Assembly (NCBI GenBank): GCA_014728115.1
Contig: WJME01000125.1
Location: forward strand, 1-64,000
Reading direction: 5' to 3'
Length of the DNA stretch: 64,000 nt
DNA from: Candidatus Zhuqueibacterota bacterium
GTDB taxonomy: Bacteria; Zhuqueibacterota; Zhuqueibacteria; Residuimicrobiales; Oceaniaggregativiventaceae
Shown here: one piece after another, positions 32,068 through 41,596 of the stretch
Layout of the letters: the number at the start of each line of letters is the position of its first letter
Numbering within the stretch: position 1 is the first letter of the stretch
Program-made: the position numbers and the translations under genes
Notes under the pieces: generated by a model
Databases searched by the model: none
Told to the model about the DNA's origin: nothing
The model's input: only the letters and a program-made list of their open reading frames with translations

Positions 32068-34485
32068 CTACACGATCACGATTTCGCCTTTGATATCTCG
32101 TCCGCATAAAATAGCTGTTCCCTGCGCTACACCGGCGCCAAACGCTTCCGGCCCTGCAGTGTCGGGCTCGATCTGCATCCACCCTTCGACGGACCCAAAA
32201 TTTCCGCTGGCCTGAACACCGACCCAACCGGTTTGCTGTTGCAATTCCAGATCCATGGTCTCTCCCGGCCCGGTTACGCTCATCACGGCTGCGATTCGCA
32301 ATGTTTCAACCGGTCTGGTCGACCCGGCGGTCGTGTGCCAGTGATTGGCTTTATCCTCATAAAATTTTTCAGGGATGCCGGTATTAAAGGGCGGATCGAA
32401 TCGATTGGTCTGCGAGACAGACAAGGGTTGAGTGCTGGCAAGATGGACGTGCAAGGTTTTATCTTTTCGGCTGGAGACAATGTGTTGACCGTCGATACTC
32501 ATTTTTTCAAAACTGTGCAACAACCACTGAAACGCACTCGGTTGCGGTGCAGCCAGGTCATCCAGTATCAGAAACAGTCCGGGACGCAAAAACAGCACTG
32601 TTCTTTTCCAAAGGTCCAATGCTCCCTGATAGGCCTGTGTGGCGTCGCCAGCCACCAATGAATACCCCGGCGCCTCTTTGAATTCCGTGATTTTGCCTTT
32701 GGCCTGGGCAGAGCGCAATACCTGACCCTGACCATTGACCAAAATACAATTGTTCGCTTTTGTGGCACGGGTCCATTCGGCATGGTGGGGTTTGCCATAC
32801 GAAGGTCCATAATACCCCGACGGAATCGCCAGGGCGGTGCCGCCTTTCATTATGGCAAAGGCATTCTGGTCGCCATGGCTGTGCGAGACGCTGCCATAGG
32901 GACTGCTTTTGAAAATCATGACCGTATCGTTTTCAGGATCGGAAGGGTCGCTGTGTAATCCGGCCCATCCCACACTGGTAAATGCCCGGGAGCGAGGAAT
33001 ATCACGGGGTGGTTTCGATGGCAACTCGTCGGGATAGATCAAAGAGGTAAAATCCGCTCTGCCGCCCTCATAACCCGGGATCTGTTTTACCCACCAGCCA
33101 ATCACCGGATCATTATATCTGTGTGCGTGAAACGACATGAGCTCGGCATAGCCGCTGCCCTTGTTGACGCCGGGGCCGCCGCTCTCTGCACCATCACCAA
33201 ACGGACGAATTTCTCCGTGATTGGCTGTGCAGTAAAAAAAGAAGTGACGGACATTTTTGAAAAACGGACGTTGCCAGAGGTTGTAACCGCACAACTGTTC
33301 CAGACCCTGGAATGCCGGCATATAAAAAGTGTTATACCACAAGCCATAGGCTGTGCCTTCTGCCCATCCACCGTCCAGGCCCCCCCAATGCGGATAAATC
33401 GTGGTCAGGGCTTTGAGCGAATAGGTGAGCCAGGTCAGCGCGTCATCCGTCTCATGAGCAAGGGCCAGGGCCTGATCCGACAGATAAGCGATCAGCCGGC
33501 CATCATGGCTTTCACCCGGATAGGTGAGATAATTTTTGCGCTGCATGCGCCGCCAGGTTTGCCAGGCGCGTTCTTTGCACATGGTGAATATTTTTTGTTT
33601 TTCGCTCTCTGAAAAAGAGGGATAGAGCCAGTCATAGGCAATATGGGCGCATTTGGAAAACGAGAGTCCGGCTTCATCGCCCCATCTGGCATTGACCGAG
33701 GTAACATCGTCATCGTCGGTCGGCCAGGTTGCGATCTCTAGCAAAATCTTTTTGGCAGCATCGCTATAGCGGGCATCCTCGGTCATGAGAAATCCCAGTG
33801 CCAGATCCATGAGCGCGCCGTTGATGTATTTTCTGAAATACTGGAAATAGCGCACATATTCCATGCGCCTGGCTGAGCGATCCTCGATGAGGTGGTAGGT
33901 TGGATATTCGGGGACACCGATGTTCAGGGCTTTTTCTGCCGCCTGTTTGCAGGCTTGCCACGATCTTTTGCGGGTGGAGTCAAGCGTGGAACGAATGTCC
34001 TCGAGTCGTTCTTTGGGATACAGAATCCGGGGACGTTCGACCGGCACATTTTGCAAGAGCACCTGTGGATCGATCCAGGGAAGCTCGACGGCATCCGGAA
34101 GAATGGTGTACGACTGTACTCCCCGTCGTGCGATCTCTGTGCCCGATTCATCCAGTGCCAGTACATCCCATCGATAACGTCCGGGCGGAAAAACCTGAGC
34201 CGGCAAATGCACCGGATCCGGATCGATGGTTTGGGTATAAACTGTCGATCCGGACTGGTCCTCTATAACGACTTTGTAAGCTTTGGCTTGCTCACAGGGC
34301 AACCAGGCCAGTCCAACCGGCGTGATAGCGATCTGCGTTCCGTCTCCGGGCCTCGGAAAGAGCATCTTGTCGGATGTTTTCTCTTGCAGAAATGTGGCAT
34401 CCGCACCGGATCGGGCATGGCCGCAGCCGAATGTCAGACCCAGTCCTGCTGCGGTACTGCTTTTGATAAAATCGCGTCTGTTCAT
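32068..34485 (-). CDS. Tat-exported heparinase II/III-like polysaccharide lyase (DUF4962-type)
   Basis: 805 residues with a Tat leader (MNRRDFIKSSTAAGLGLTFGC); the Cys at ~21 might be lipidated, but the lipobox is weak. An N-terminal Ig-like region (VGLAWLPCEQAKAYKVVIEDQ) is followed by an alpha/alpha barrel of DUF4962/heparinase type (RPRILYPKERLEDIR, SFSKCAHIAYDWLYPSFSE, GGLDGGWAEGTAYGLWY). The C-terminal half is the heparinase II/III beta-sandwich with SSPYGSVSHSHGDQNAF, whose His residues are the usual catalytic/metal area. It probably cleaves an acidic polysaccharide (alginate, glycosaminoglycan or similar) by beta-elimination. It is a single gene with its own terminator. Confidence 0.82.
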   Translation of the reverse strand: MNRRDFIKSSTAAGLGLTFGCGHARSGADATFLQEKTSDKMLFPRPGDGTQIAITPVGLAWLPCEQAKAYKVVIEDQSGSTVYTQTIDPDPVHLPAQVFPPGRYRWDVLALDESGTEIARRGVQSYTILPDAVELPWIDPQVLLQNVPVERPRILYPKERLEDIRSTLDSTRKRSWQACKQAAEKALNIGVPEYPTYHLIEDRSARRMEYVRYFQYFRKYINGALMDLALGFLMTEDARYSDAAKKILLEIATWPTDDDDVTSVNARWGDEAGLSFSKCAHIAYDWLYPSFSESEKQKIFTMCKERAWQTWRRMQRKNYLTYPGESHDGRLIAYLSDQALALAHETDDALTWLTYSLKALTTIYPHWGGLDGGWAEGTAYGLWYNTFYMPAFQGLEQLCGYNLWQRPFFKNVRHFFFYCTANHGEIRPFGDGAESGGPGVNKGSGYAELMSFHAHRYNDPVIGWWVKQIPGYEGGRADFTSLIYPDELPSKPPRDIPRSRAFTSVGWAGLHSDPSDPENDTVMIFKSSPYGSVSHSHGDQNAFAIMKGGTALAIPSGYYGPSYGKPHHAEWTRATKANNCILVNGQGQVLRSAQAKGKITEFKEAPGYSLVAGDATQAYQGALDLWKRTVLFLRPGLFLILDDLAAPQPSAFQWLLHSFEKMSIDGQHIVSSRKDKTLHVHLASTQPLSVSQTNRFDPPFNTGIPEKFYEDKANHWHTTAGSTRPVETLRIAAVMSVTGPGETMDLELQQQTGWVGVQASGNFGSVEGWMQIEPDTAGPEAFGAGVAQGTAILCGRDIKGEIVIV

Positions 34486-34638
34486 AATGACTCCAAATAG
34501 ATTGTCTGAAGATAAAACCTCCGGGAGGTCTGTAAAAGATAATTATTTAATCCTCTGCAAGCAAGAAAACAATAAAGAACTCGAGTTGATAATAAGAGAA
34601 TTTATGCTTATCTTGAAAAAAGTGCATTGAGAGAATTT

Positions 34639-37425
34639 ATGTCAAAATATACCATCGGACAACGATATATCAGCAGTATGGAACCCGAGCTGGGGCTGGG
34701 GATGGTCACCGAGGTGGATCAACGGATTGTACATATCCGCTTTCCGGCCACAGATCATGTACGCCAATATGCCATTGCTTCCGCTCCTCTTACCCGTGTA
34801 AGGTTCAAACCCGGCGATGAAATTCGCTCGAGAAAAGGCGAACGCTTTGTCGTACGAGATATCAAAGAGATCGAGGGTCTTTTGGTTTATCAAGGAACTG
34901 ACCGGCAACTCCCTGAAAAAGATCTCGCAGATACGCTGAGTTTTACATCTCCTTTGAACCGGCTTTTAGCGGGTCATATGGATTCGCAAAGCGATTATCG
35001 ACTTCGCCTGCAGGCACACGAGATAAAAGCCAGGATCTTGCATTCACGGGTCAGAGGATTCGTCGGTGGACGAATCGAGCTGATTCCGCATCAGCTCTAT
35101 GTCGCACATCAGGTTAGCCAACGGCAGATTCCAAGAGTGCTCTTGTCGGATCAGGTGGGACTGGGTAAAACCATCGAAGCCGGACTCATCATACACCGTC
35201 TGTTGTTGAACGGACGAATCAATCGCGTGATCATTCTGGTTCCCGATTCATTGGTACATCAATGGTTTGTCGAGCTGTATCGCCGGTTTAATCTCGTTTT
35301 CAGAATTTACGACCACGAGTACTGCGAATCCTTGGCTGAAACTGCAGAGGGAGGAAATATCTTTATGCAGGATCAGTGGATTCTGAGCAGCCTCGATTTT
35401 CTCGCTGCATCTCCGCAGTGGCAGCAGCAAGCGATTGCCGCTGAATGGGATATGCTGGCCGTGGATGAAGCACACCACCTCACTGAAGAGAGTGATGCCT
35501 ATCGATTCGTGATGGAGGTGGGCAAGGGTACTCCGGGAATGTTGTTGCTGACCGCCACGCCAGAGTTACATGGATTGTCAGGCCATTTTGCGCGTTTGCG
35601 TCTTTTGGATCCAGCCCGGTATCATGATTTTAATGCATTCCAGAGACAGGAACAAGACTATGCCAAAATTGCATCCATGGCCAACAAGATTCTCGATCAC
35701 CAGGCTCTGGAAGCGCAGGAAAAGCGCACCCTTGTTCAACTTTTGCCCGAATACCGTCAGGCGATCGAAACCGGTTTGGAGGATGATGCCCTTCGCACTC
35801 GTCTCATCGAGCGACTCATCGATCAGCATGGTATGGGCCGTGTATTGTTTCGTAATACCCGCTCAACGATCGCCGGTTTCCCGGATCGTGAGGTTCATCT
35901 GCTGCCATTACAGGCAGATTCGTCCTTACGGGAAAGAATCGACCGACAATTGCTGGAACCGGAGCTCAAACCGAATCTGGATGATGATCCTCGACTGGAC
36001 TGGTTGGTGTCATTTCTCAGGAAAAATCGTCAAAAAAAGATCCTGCTGATTTGCCGTTCCATTGCGACTGTTTATGCCCTGGCCGAAACCCTGCCGCATC
36101 GCATCAATATCCCGCTCGCCCTGTTTCATGAGCAACTCTCGATCTTGCAACGGGATCGTCATGCGGCCTGGTTTGCAGATCCCGAGGGGGCCCAGATTCT
36201 TATCTGCTCTGAAATCGGCAGCGAAGGCCGAAATTTTCAGTTTGCTCAAGATCTGGTTCTGTTTGATTTGCCCCTGGATCCCGAACTGCTGGAACAACGT
36301 ATCGGTCGTCTGGATCGCATCGGTCAAAAACACACCATCCAGATTCATGTGCCGTATATCAAAGAATCCTTGTTGGAGATTCTGGTTCGATGGTATCATG
36401 AAGGCATGAACGGTTTCAAAGAAACCATCCCCGGTGCCTTTCAAATCGACCAGGAAATGGGGCCCCGGGTGCGAGCACTGATCGATCGCAGAGATCTATC
36501 CGAACTCGATGCGGTGGTCAAAGAAACAGCAGCCCTTTATGAAAGCCTGACCCGTCAATTGCAGGAGGGAAGGGACCGGCTGCTGGAATTACACTCTTTT
36601 GATTCGCACGCTGCAGCTGATTTGGTTACCGATATCAAAAAACAAGATCAATCCGTGCAAGTCGACCGCTTTCTCTTGCAATTGTTCGATCGCTATGAAA
36701 TTCATTCCCATGAATTCCGGTCACGCACCATGATGCTCAATTTTGAACTGCTCTCTACGCCTCATTTTCCCAGACCGCCCATTCGTAAAGAAGATGAATT
36801 CCCTGCAACGTTCGACCGCAGAGTCGCTTTGGAACGTGAAGAGGTCGAGTTTCTCAGTCAGGATCATCCCATGGTCATTGGTGCCATCGATGCCTTGCTG
36901 GGAACTGAAACCGGCAACAGTACTCTGGCCTGGTGGCATGACGAGCAAAAAGAATCATTATGGCTCGAAACAGTCTTTGTCGCCGAATGTGTGGCCCCGG
37001 CACGCTTGCATGTCGATCGATTTCTGCCCCCGACACCTATCCGGGTGATGATCGATCACCAAATGAAGGATCTGACATCCAAAATAAAATTCGAGGTACT
37101 CGAGAAAAAATTGAAAAATGCCCGCAAGCATGATATTCTCGATAACCCTGATATCAGACAGCATCTTTTGCCCGCAATGCTCAAACAATGTCAAAAACGT
37201 GCTGCCATTCAACAAAAAACCCTGATTGATAAAGGCCTCAAAGAGATGCGCCAGGCCTATCAAAATGAAATCGAACGCCTGCTCACCCTAAAACGGGTCA
37301 ATCCTAATATTCGGAGCAAAGAAATCGAGGCCTGGCAATCCGAACAACAGGAACTGGAAAAGAGCCTTTCTTTGGCCAGACTGCGCCTCGATGCCGTACG
37401 CTGTATCGTTCGGGGGCCTCAATAG
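34639..37425 (+). CDS. rapA: RapA-like SNF2-family ATPase, RNA-polymerase recycling
   Basis: 928 residues from ATG 34639 (track TTG 34627 rejected), close to the ~970 of E. coli RapA. The N-terminal Tudor-like modules read IGQRYISSMEPELGLGMV ... RVRFKPGDEI. Helicase motifs: SDQVGLGKTIEAG (Walker A, ~170, with Gln where Glu is usual), VDEAHHL (~277), LLLTATPEL, and the C-terminal lobe ICSEIGSEGRNFQ and LEQRIGRLDRIGQKH. The C-terminal RapA-specific region is present. It is a cytoplasmic ATPase that releases stalled RNA polymerase. It lies alone on + between the heparinase gene and the RRM gene. Confidence 0.93.
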   Translation: MSKYTIGQRYISSMEPELGLGMVTEVDQRIVHIRFPATDHVRQYAIASAPLTRVRFKPGDEIRSRKGERFVVRDIKEIEGLLVYQGTDRQLPEKDLADTLSFTSPLNRLLAGHMDSQSDYRLRLQAHEIKARILHSRVRGFVGGRIELIPHQLYVAHQVSQRQIPRVLLSDQVGLGKTIEAGLIIHRLLLNGRINRVIILVPDSLVHQWFVELYRRFNLVFRIYDHEYCESLAETAEGGNIFMQDQWILSSLDFLAASPQWQQQAIAAEWDMLAVDEAHHLTEESDAYRFVMEVGKGTPGMLLLTATPELHGLSGHFARLRLLDPARYHDFNAFQRQEQDYAKIASMANKILDHQALEAQEKRTLVQLLPEYRQAIETGLEDDALRTRLIERLIDQHGMGRVLFRNTRSTIAGFPDREVHLLPLQADSSLRERIDRQLLEPELKPNLDDDPRLDWLVSFLRKNRQKKILLICRSIATVYALAETLPHRINIPLALFHEQLSILQRDRHAAWFADPEGAQILICSEIGSEGRNFQFAQDLVLFDLPLDPELLEQRIGRLDRIGQKHTIQIHVPYIKESLLEILVRWYHEGMNGFKETIPGAFQIDQEMGPRVRALIDRRDLSELDAVVKETAALYESLTRQLQEGRDRLLELHSFDSHAAADLVTDIKKQDQSVQVDRFLLQLFDRYEIHSHEFRSRTMMLNFELLSTPHFPRPPIRKEDEFPATFDRRVALEREEVEFLSQDHPMVIGAIDALLGTETGNSTLAWWHDEQKESLWLETVFVAECVAPARLHVDRFLPPTPIRVMIDHQMKDLTSKIKFEVLEKKLKNARKHDILDNPDIRQHLLPAMLKQCQKRAAIQQKTLIDKGLKEMRQAYQNEIERLLTLKRVNPNIRSKEIEAWQSEQQELEKSLSLARLRLDAVRCIVRGPQ

Positions 37426-37846
37426 GATGACCCTGGATCCCATCAGGAAAACCCTTAAAATACGAATTTCATAAAAGAATGAAACAATATCTGGGGTGCT
37501 AGTGTTACATAGGTTAGTGACCTACAGAAAATCCATCTTTCCTGTTTGATATAGATCACAAATATATAGTTTAATTACAAATTTATCTTGTTTTATTGCT
37601 CAGAAATGTGGATTTTATGTGTAACCCACCCGTCAGTCAACCATGAATGGGGTTAGGAGATCATCCTTTCAAAACAGTTCTTGCCAGACTATTAGGTCAG
37701 AACAATATCGATTGGCAAACCTTTTTACTTTAATCTTAATCTTCCCGGGAATCGACCCTAGTTTTGGATTGAGGCAGGCCGACCTCGGTTAGTCTTTTTT
37801 AAAATCAAAGTATTTTATTCTCTATTTTTAATTCAAGGAGTGATGT
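37426..37846. other. Gene-free stretch between rapA and the RRM gene
   Basis: 421 bp with no supported ORF. A short stem (TAGGT/ACCTA, ~37515-37530) and a TAACCC/GGGTTA pair (~37621-37655) are weak. A terminator-like hairpin, GGCCGA-CC-TCGGTT followed by T6, ends near 37800 and is listed separately. The rest may be a long leader of the RNA-binding protein gene. Confidence 0.4.
37777..37800 (+). terminator. Terminator-like hairpin upstream of the RRM gene
   Basis: GGCCGACCTCGGTTAGTCTTTTTT: a short stem (including G-U pairs) and a run of T. It is ~375 bp after rapA and ~50 bp before the RRM start, so it could terminate a leader transcript (attenuator) or readthrough from rapA. Confidence 0.4.
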
Positions 37847-38245
37847 ATGAACATTTATATCGGGAACCTTTCCCGGGATGTCGATGAACAAGAGCTTTCG
37901 GCTGAATTCGAAGTGTTTGGCCAAGTGACATCTGCCAAGGTGATAAAAGAACCTGAAAGCGGTATTTCCAGAGGTTTTGGTTTTATTGAAATGCCTAACA
38001 ACTCTGAAGCTGATGCCGCGATCAAAGCGCTTAATGGCAAGCAAATCAAAGGCCAGCGATTGAAAATCAGTGAAGCGTATTCTCGTTCCGATAAACGAAA
38101 AAGAGGTACTGGCAAGGGCCCAGGTGATCGTCGTAGCAATCGTGGAAGCACCGGTTCGGGTCCCTACAGGGGGAGTGGTCCCTATCGCGGCAGCGGTCTG
38201 TATCGCGGAGACGGTCCCTATCGCGGAGGCGGTTCCGGACGCTGA
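37847..38245 (+). CDS. RRM RNA-binding protein with Arg/Gly-rich tail
   Basis: 132 residues. One RRM at 1-80 has RNP2 (IYIGNLS) and RNP1 (RGFGFIEM), the aromatic RNA-contact motifs. The tail (~85-132) has repeated GPYRGSG-type units. Bacterial RRM proteins of this short type act as cold-induced RNA chaperones. AAGGAG stands before ATG. The long AT-rich leader fits post-transcriptional control, but this is not shown. Confidence 0.92.
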   Translation: MNIYIGNLSRDVDEQELSAEFEVFGQVTSAKVIKEPESGISRGFGFIEMPNNSEADAAIKALNGKQIKGQRLKISEAYSRSDKRKRGTGKGPGDRRSNRGSTGSGPYRGSGPYRGSGLYRGDGPYRGGGSGR

Positions 38246-38639
38246 CCCCCCTCATGCCGAGTCCCTGAAATCGTTTTGCCGGTATGATTGACGTATCGCC
38301 AAAAAATGATCCCTGACACGGAACAATCCCATATCAGGCTCTTGAATACAAGGCAATCCAATTTTCATTTTGCAGTCCTCCAAATGCACCTCACCGTTTG
38401 GGAGTGGTATCCTTTGGACTCGTTCCTTTTCTGTCTTTCGATGATTTTAACATAGAGTATGAGGTTGGGGACATGAATCCCTGCATGTAAAGCGAGAGAA
38501 ATATTATGGTTCCTCTTTTAGTTTTACTAAAGAGAGGTATGGATATCCGTCATCTATCCCTGCTCCATGGAAAATAACTCATTCGGGCATTCTTGTCCAA
38601 AAAACGAGTCGCAACGGACATTTGACCGCGAGGAAAATG
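38246..38639. other. Gene-free stretch between the RRM and epimerase genes
   Basis: About 390 bp. Short ORFs crossing it are shadows or lack start signals. I see no convincing repeat or terminator. Confidence 0.4.
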
Positions 38640-39569
38640 ATGAATATTTTTATCACCGGTGCAACCGGATATATCGGCTCCAGAGTAGCCCGTATTCTGA
38701 GAGGTGCAGGGCATGCTGTTTGGGGGATGACCCGCAACCCGGAAAAGGCCAATATCCTGGCACAATATGAAATAAATCCAGTGATCGCAGATATGAACAA
38801 TCCTGCCAGTTATCTACCTGTTGCCAAAAAGTGTCAGGTTTTGATTCATACCGCAAAGGACCCCGAGCATGATACGGCCGAGCTGGATAAAAAAACCGTG
38901 CAAACATTGATCACGGCTTCCGGAATAGACGATGACAAAAAGATGCTGATCTATACCAGCGGCGTATGGGTCTATGGAAATACCCAGGGCAAAATCGTGG
39001 ATGAAAAATCTCAACAGAAACCCATTTCCATGGTTTCCTGGCGGCCACAGGTGGAAGCCATGGTCCTACAATCACAAGATATTGATGGTATTGTATTGAG
39101 ACCCGGATGTGTCTATGGCAAAGAAGGGGGAATGACCGGATTTTGGTTTCAGGGAGCGGCACCGGACAATGATTTTCAAGTGGTGGGGGATGGCAGCAAT
39201 CACTGGGCGATGGTGCATGTGGATGATCTGGCAAAAGCCTATCTGGCGGCTGTTGAACGAAATCCCCGTGGCGAGATTTTTAATATTACCGATGGAGAAC
39301 GCCCGACCGTAAAAGAAATGGTGCAGAATGTCGCTCGTGCAAACGGTTATCAAGGAGATATTAACTTTTCTTCCCTCAAAGAAGCGAAAAAAGAGATGGG
39401 AGATTTTGCCGAAGCCCTGGCTATCGATCAGATTGTGGACAATCGTAAAGCCCACAGGCTCTTGCACTGGACTCCTCAACATAAAGGCTTTATCGACCAG
39501 ATCGCGTTTTATTCGATGGCCTGGAAAGCGTTTCATCGTGTCGAAGAAAAAACATTAATGACATACTAG
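38640..39569 (+). CDS. NAD(P)-dependent epimerase/dehydratase-like (extended SDR)
   Basis: 309 residues from ATG 38640, six bases after GAGG; the adjacent ATG 38637 is closer to the site and the track TTG is less likely. It opens with the Rossmann motif MNIFITGATGYIGSRVARIL. A YTSGVWVYG segment follows the usual active-site serine region, then VDDLAKAYLAAVE and FNITDGERPTVKEMV. It belongs to the atypical/extended SDR group (NmrA/epimerase-like). The substrate may be a nucleotide sugar or a small ketone/aldehyde; it cannot be told. Confidence 0.8.
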   Translation: MNIFITGATGYIGSRVARILRGAGHAVWGMTRNPEKANILAQYEINPVIADMNNPASYLPVAKKCQVLIHTAKDPEHDTAELDKKTVQTLITASGIDDDKKMLIYTSGVWVYGNTQGKIVDEKSQQKPISMVSWRPQVEAMVLQSQDIDGIVLRPGCVYGKEGGMTGFWFQGAAPDNDFQVVGDGSNHWAMVHVDDLAKAYLAAVERNPRGEIFNITDGERPTVKEMVQNVARANGYQGDINFSSLKEAKKEMGDFAEALAIDQIVDNRKAHRLLHWTPQHKGFIDQIAFYSMAWKAFHRVEEKTLMTY

Positions 39570-39749
39570 GAATGAGTGATCGCATAGAACAGACTGTTTT
39601 GGATATCATGAGATCAGGATTCTTTCAAGTGTTCCAGTCTCTTTTCATCTCTCCTGGTAAAATGCTCTATCATTTTTCACTTGCCGCCCTCTGTGCTTTT
39701 CATTACATTGTCCAAATGTACATTTTATATTCTCAACAGGATTCCGATC

Positions 39750-41393
39750 ATGAAAAAAACTGTCACTCTCGCTCTCCTGTTTGCGATGGTTATGGCAATG
39801 TTATTCTGTTCACAGAAAGACCAGGTATACGAGGCAGATCTCATCATCTATGGCGGCACCTCTGCCGGGGTTATCGCTGCAGCGCAGGCCGCCAAAATGG
39901 AACGATCCGTGATCATTGTAGGGCCCGATAAACACCTGGGCGGACTCACTTCGGGCGGTCTCGGCTTTACTGATGTCGGCCGTACCGGTGCGATCGGCGG
40001 TCTCGCAAGAGACTTTTACAAACGCGTTTACCAGCATTATAACCAACCCGGCGCCTGGAAATGGCAGAAACGCGAGGAATTCGGCAATGTGGGACAAGGA
40101 GCCAAAGCCTTTAACGACGAAGAAGAGGTGGGATGGCTGTTCGAACCGCATGTGGCAGAGGCGATTTACGATGGCTATGTGGAGGAATTCAACATCCCGG
40201 TCTATCGAGACGAATGGCTGGACCGCGACCAGGGCGTGCAGGTCAAGGACGGCCGCATCACGACGATTACCATGCTAAGCGGTAAGACCTTTAAAGGCAA
40301 AATATTTATGGATGCTACCTATGAAGGCGATCTCATGGCTGCAGCCGGGGTATCCTATCACGTGGGACGCGAAGCCAACAACGTCTATGATGAAACCTGG
40401 AACGGCGTACAAAAAGGTGTATTTCACCACGGCCATCATTTTTGGATGGATATCAGTCCGTATAACGACCCCGATGATCCCTCCAGCGGCGTGCTGCCAA
40501 GGATTTCGACCGAACCGCCGGGAGAACAGGGTGAGGGAGACCACCGTGTGCAGGCATATTGCTATCGCATGTGCCTGTCCAATCACCCGGATAACCGCAT
40601 TCCCTTTCCCAGGCCCGAGGGATATGATCCCGATCAATACGAGTTGCTGGTGCGTGTGCTGGACTCGGGATGGGATGCGACATTCAATAAATTCGATCTT
40701 ATTCCCAATCGCAAAACCGATACCAATAACCATGGTCCGTTCAGTACCGACAATATCGGCATGAGTTATGATTATCCGGAAGCATCCTATGAGCATCGGG
40801 CCGAGATTCTCAAAGAGCATGAAACCTATCAAAAAGGATTGATGTATTTTTATGCCAATGATTCTCGCGTGCCCGAGGATATCCAGAAAAGGATGAACAC
40901 CTGGGGACTGGCAGCAGACGAATTCACGGATAACGGCAACTGGCCTCACCAAATCTATGTCCGCGAAGCCCGGCGCATGATCGGGGACTATGTGATGACC
41001 GAACACGATGTGCTCGGCACACGTCCCGTGCCTGAATCGGTGGGCATGGGGTCATATACGCTGGACTCGCACAATGTACAACGCTATGTCACCGAACAAG
41101 GCACTGTGCAGAACGAAGGCGATATCGGTGTAAAGGTGCCCAAGCCATACCAGATCGCTTATGGCTCGCTCGTGCCCAAAAAAGAGGAATGCACCAATCT
41201 GTTCGTTCCAGTGTGCGTGTCGAGTTCGCATATTGCGTTCGGGTCCATTCGCATGGAACCGGTCTTTATGGTTCTGGGCCAGAGCGCAGCCACTGCTGCA
41301 GTGCTCGCCATGGAAAAAAGTATTGCAGTGCAGGATGTGAATTACGATGAGCTCAAAGAACGCCTGCTGGCGGATAAGCAGAGGATTTTTTAA
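39750..41393 (+). CDS. Exported FAD-dependent oxidoreductase
   Basis: 547 residues from ATG 39750 with AGGA upstream. Signal MKKTVTLALLFAMVMAMLFC could be a Sec or lipoprotein signal (Cys ~20). The FAD-binding Rossmann motif is IIYGGTSAGVIAAAQAAKM, then GGLTSGGLGFTDVG and a late FVPVCVSSSHIAFGSIRMEP and LGQSAATAAVLAME. This is the PF12831 FAD-dependent oxidoreductase family often seen in carbohydrate loci of FCB bacteria, in which it is thought to oxidise or rearrange sugars. The specific role here is unknown. Confidence 0.85.
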   Translation: MKKTVTLALLFAMVMAMLFCSQKDQVYEADLIIYGGTSAGVIAAAQAAKMERSVIIVGPDKHLGGLTSGGLGFTDVGRTGAIGGLARDFYKRVYQHYNQPGAWKWQKREEFGNVGQGAKAFNDEEEVGWLFEPHVAEAIYDGYVEEFNIPVYRDEWLDRDQGVQVKDGRITTITMLSGKTFKGKIFMDATYEGDLMAAAGVSYHVGREANNVYDETWNGVQKGVFHHGHHFWMDISPYNDPDDPSSGVLPRISTEPPGEQGEGDHRVQAYCYRMCLSNHPDNRIPFPRPEGYDPDQYELLVRVLDSGWDATFNKFDLIPNRKTDTNNHGPFSTDNIGMSYDYPEASYEHRAEILKEHETYQKGLMYFYANDSRVPEDIQKRMNTWGLAADEFTDNGNWPHQIYVREARRMIGDYVMTEHDVLGTRPVPESVGMGSYTLDSHNVQRYVTEQGTVQNEGDIGVKVPKPYQIAYGSLVPKKEECTNLFVPVCVSSSHIAFGSIRMEPVFMVLGQSAATAAVLAMEKSIAVQDVNYDELKERLLADKQRIF

Positions 41394-41403
41394 TCCTTTG
41401 ATC

Positions 41404-41466
41404 CTGGAAACTGGATACTGGATGCTGGATTCTAGATACTAGATACTGGGTACTGGATGCTGGATA
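41404..41466. repeat. Nine-copy tandem repeat of a 7-bp unit (CTGGATA)
   Basis: Consecutive heptamers: CTGGAAA, CTGGATA, CTGGATG, CTGGATT, CTAGATA, CTAGATA, CTGGGTA, CTGGATG, CTGGATA. It lies just after the FAD oxidoreductase stop. The 7-bp period is not a multiple of 3, and it is non-coding. Confidence 0.9.
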
Positions 41467-41473
41467 TACAAAG

Positions 41474-41550
41474 AATTAAGAATAAAGAATTAACGATGAA
41501 CAATTAACAAATAACAATGAATTTGCTCCATTAATTTTTTATTCTTAATT
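41474..41550. repeat. AT-rich inverted repeat before the helicase gene
   Basis: AATTAAGAATAAAGAATTAA (41474-41493) and TTAATTTTTTATTCTTAATT (41531-41550) are complementary at 19 of 20 positions. It sits 46 bp before the helicase start. It may terminate upstream transcription or be part of a dispersed repeat with the heptamer array. Confidence 0.65.
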
Positions 41551-41596
41551 TTTAATTCATTCTGGAATCATCACACTAAACATAATAGAAAAGAGT

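Noticed and set aside
41404-41466. CRISPR array
   Set aside because: Units are 7 bp and contiguous with no spacers; no cas gene is present.
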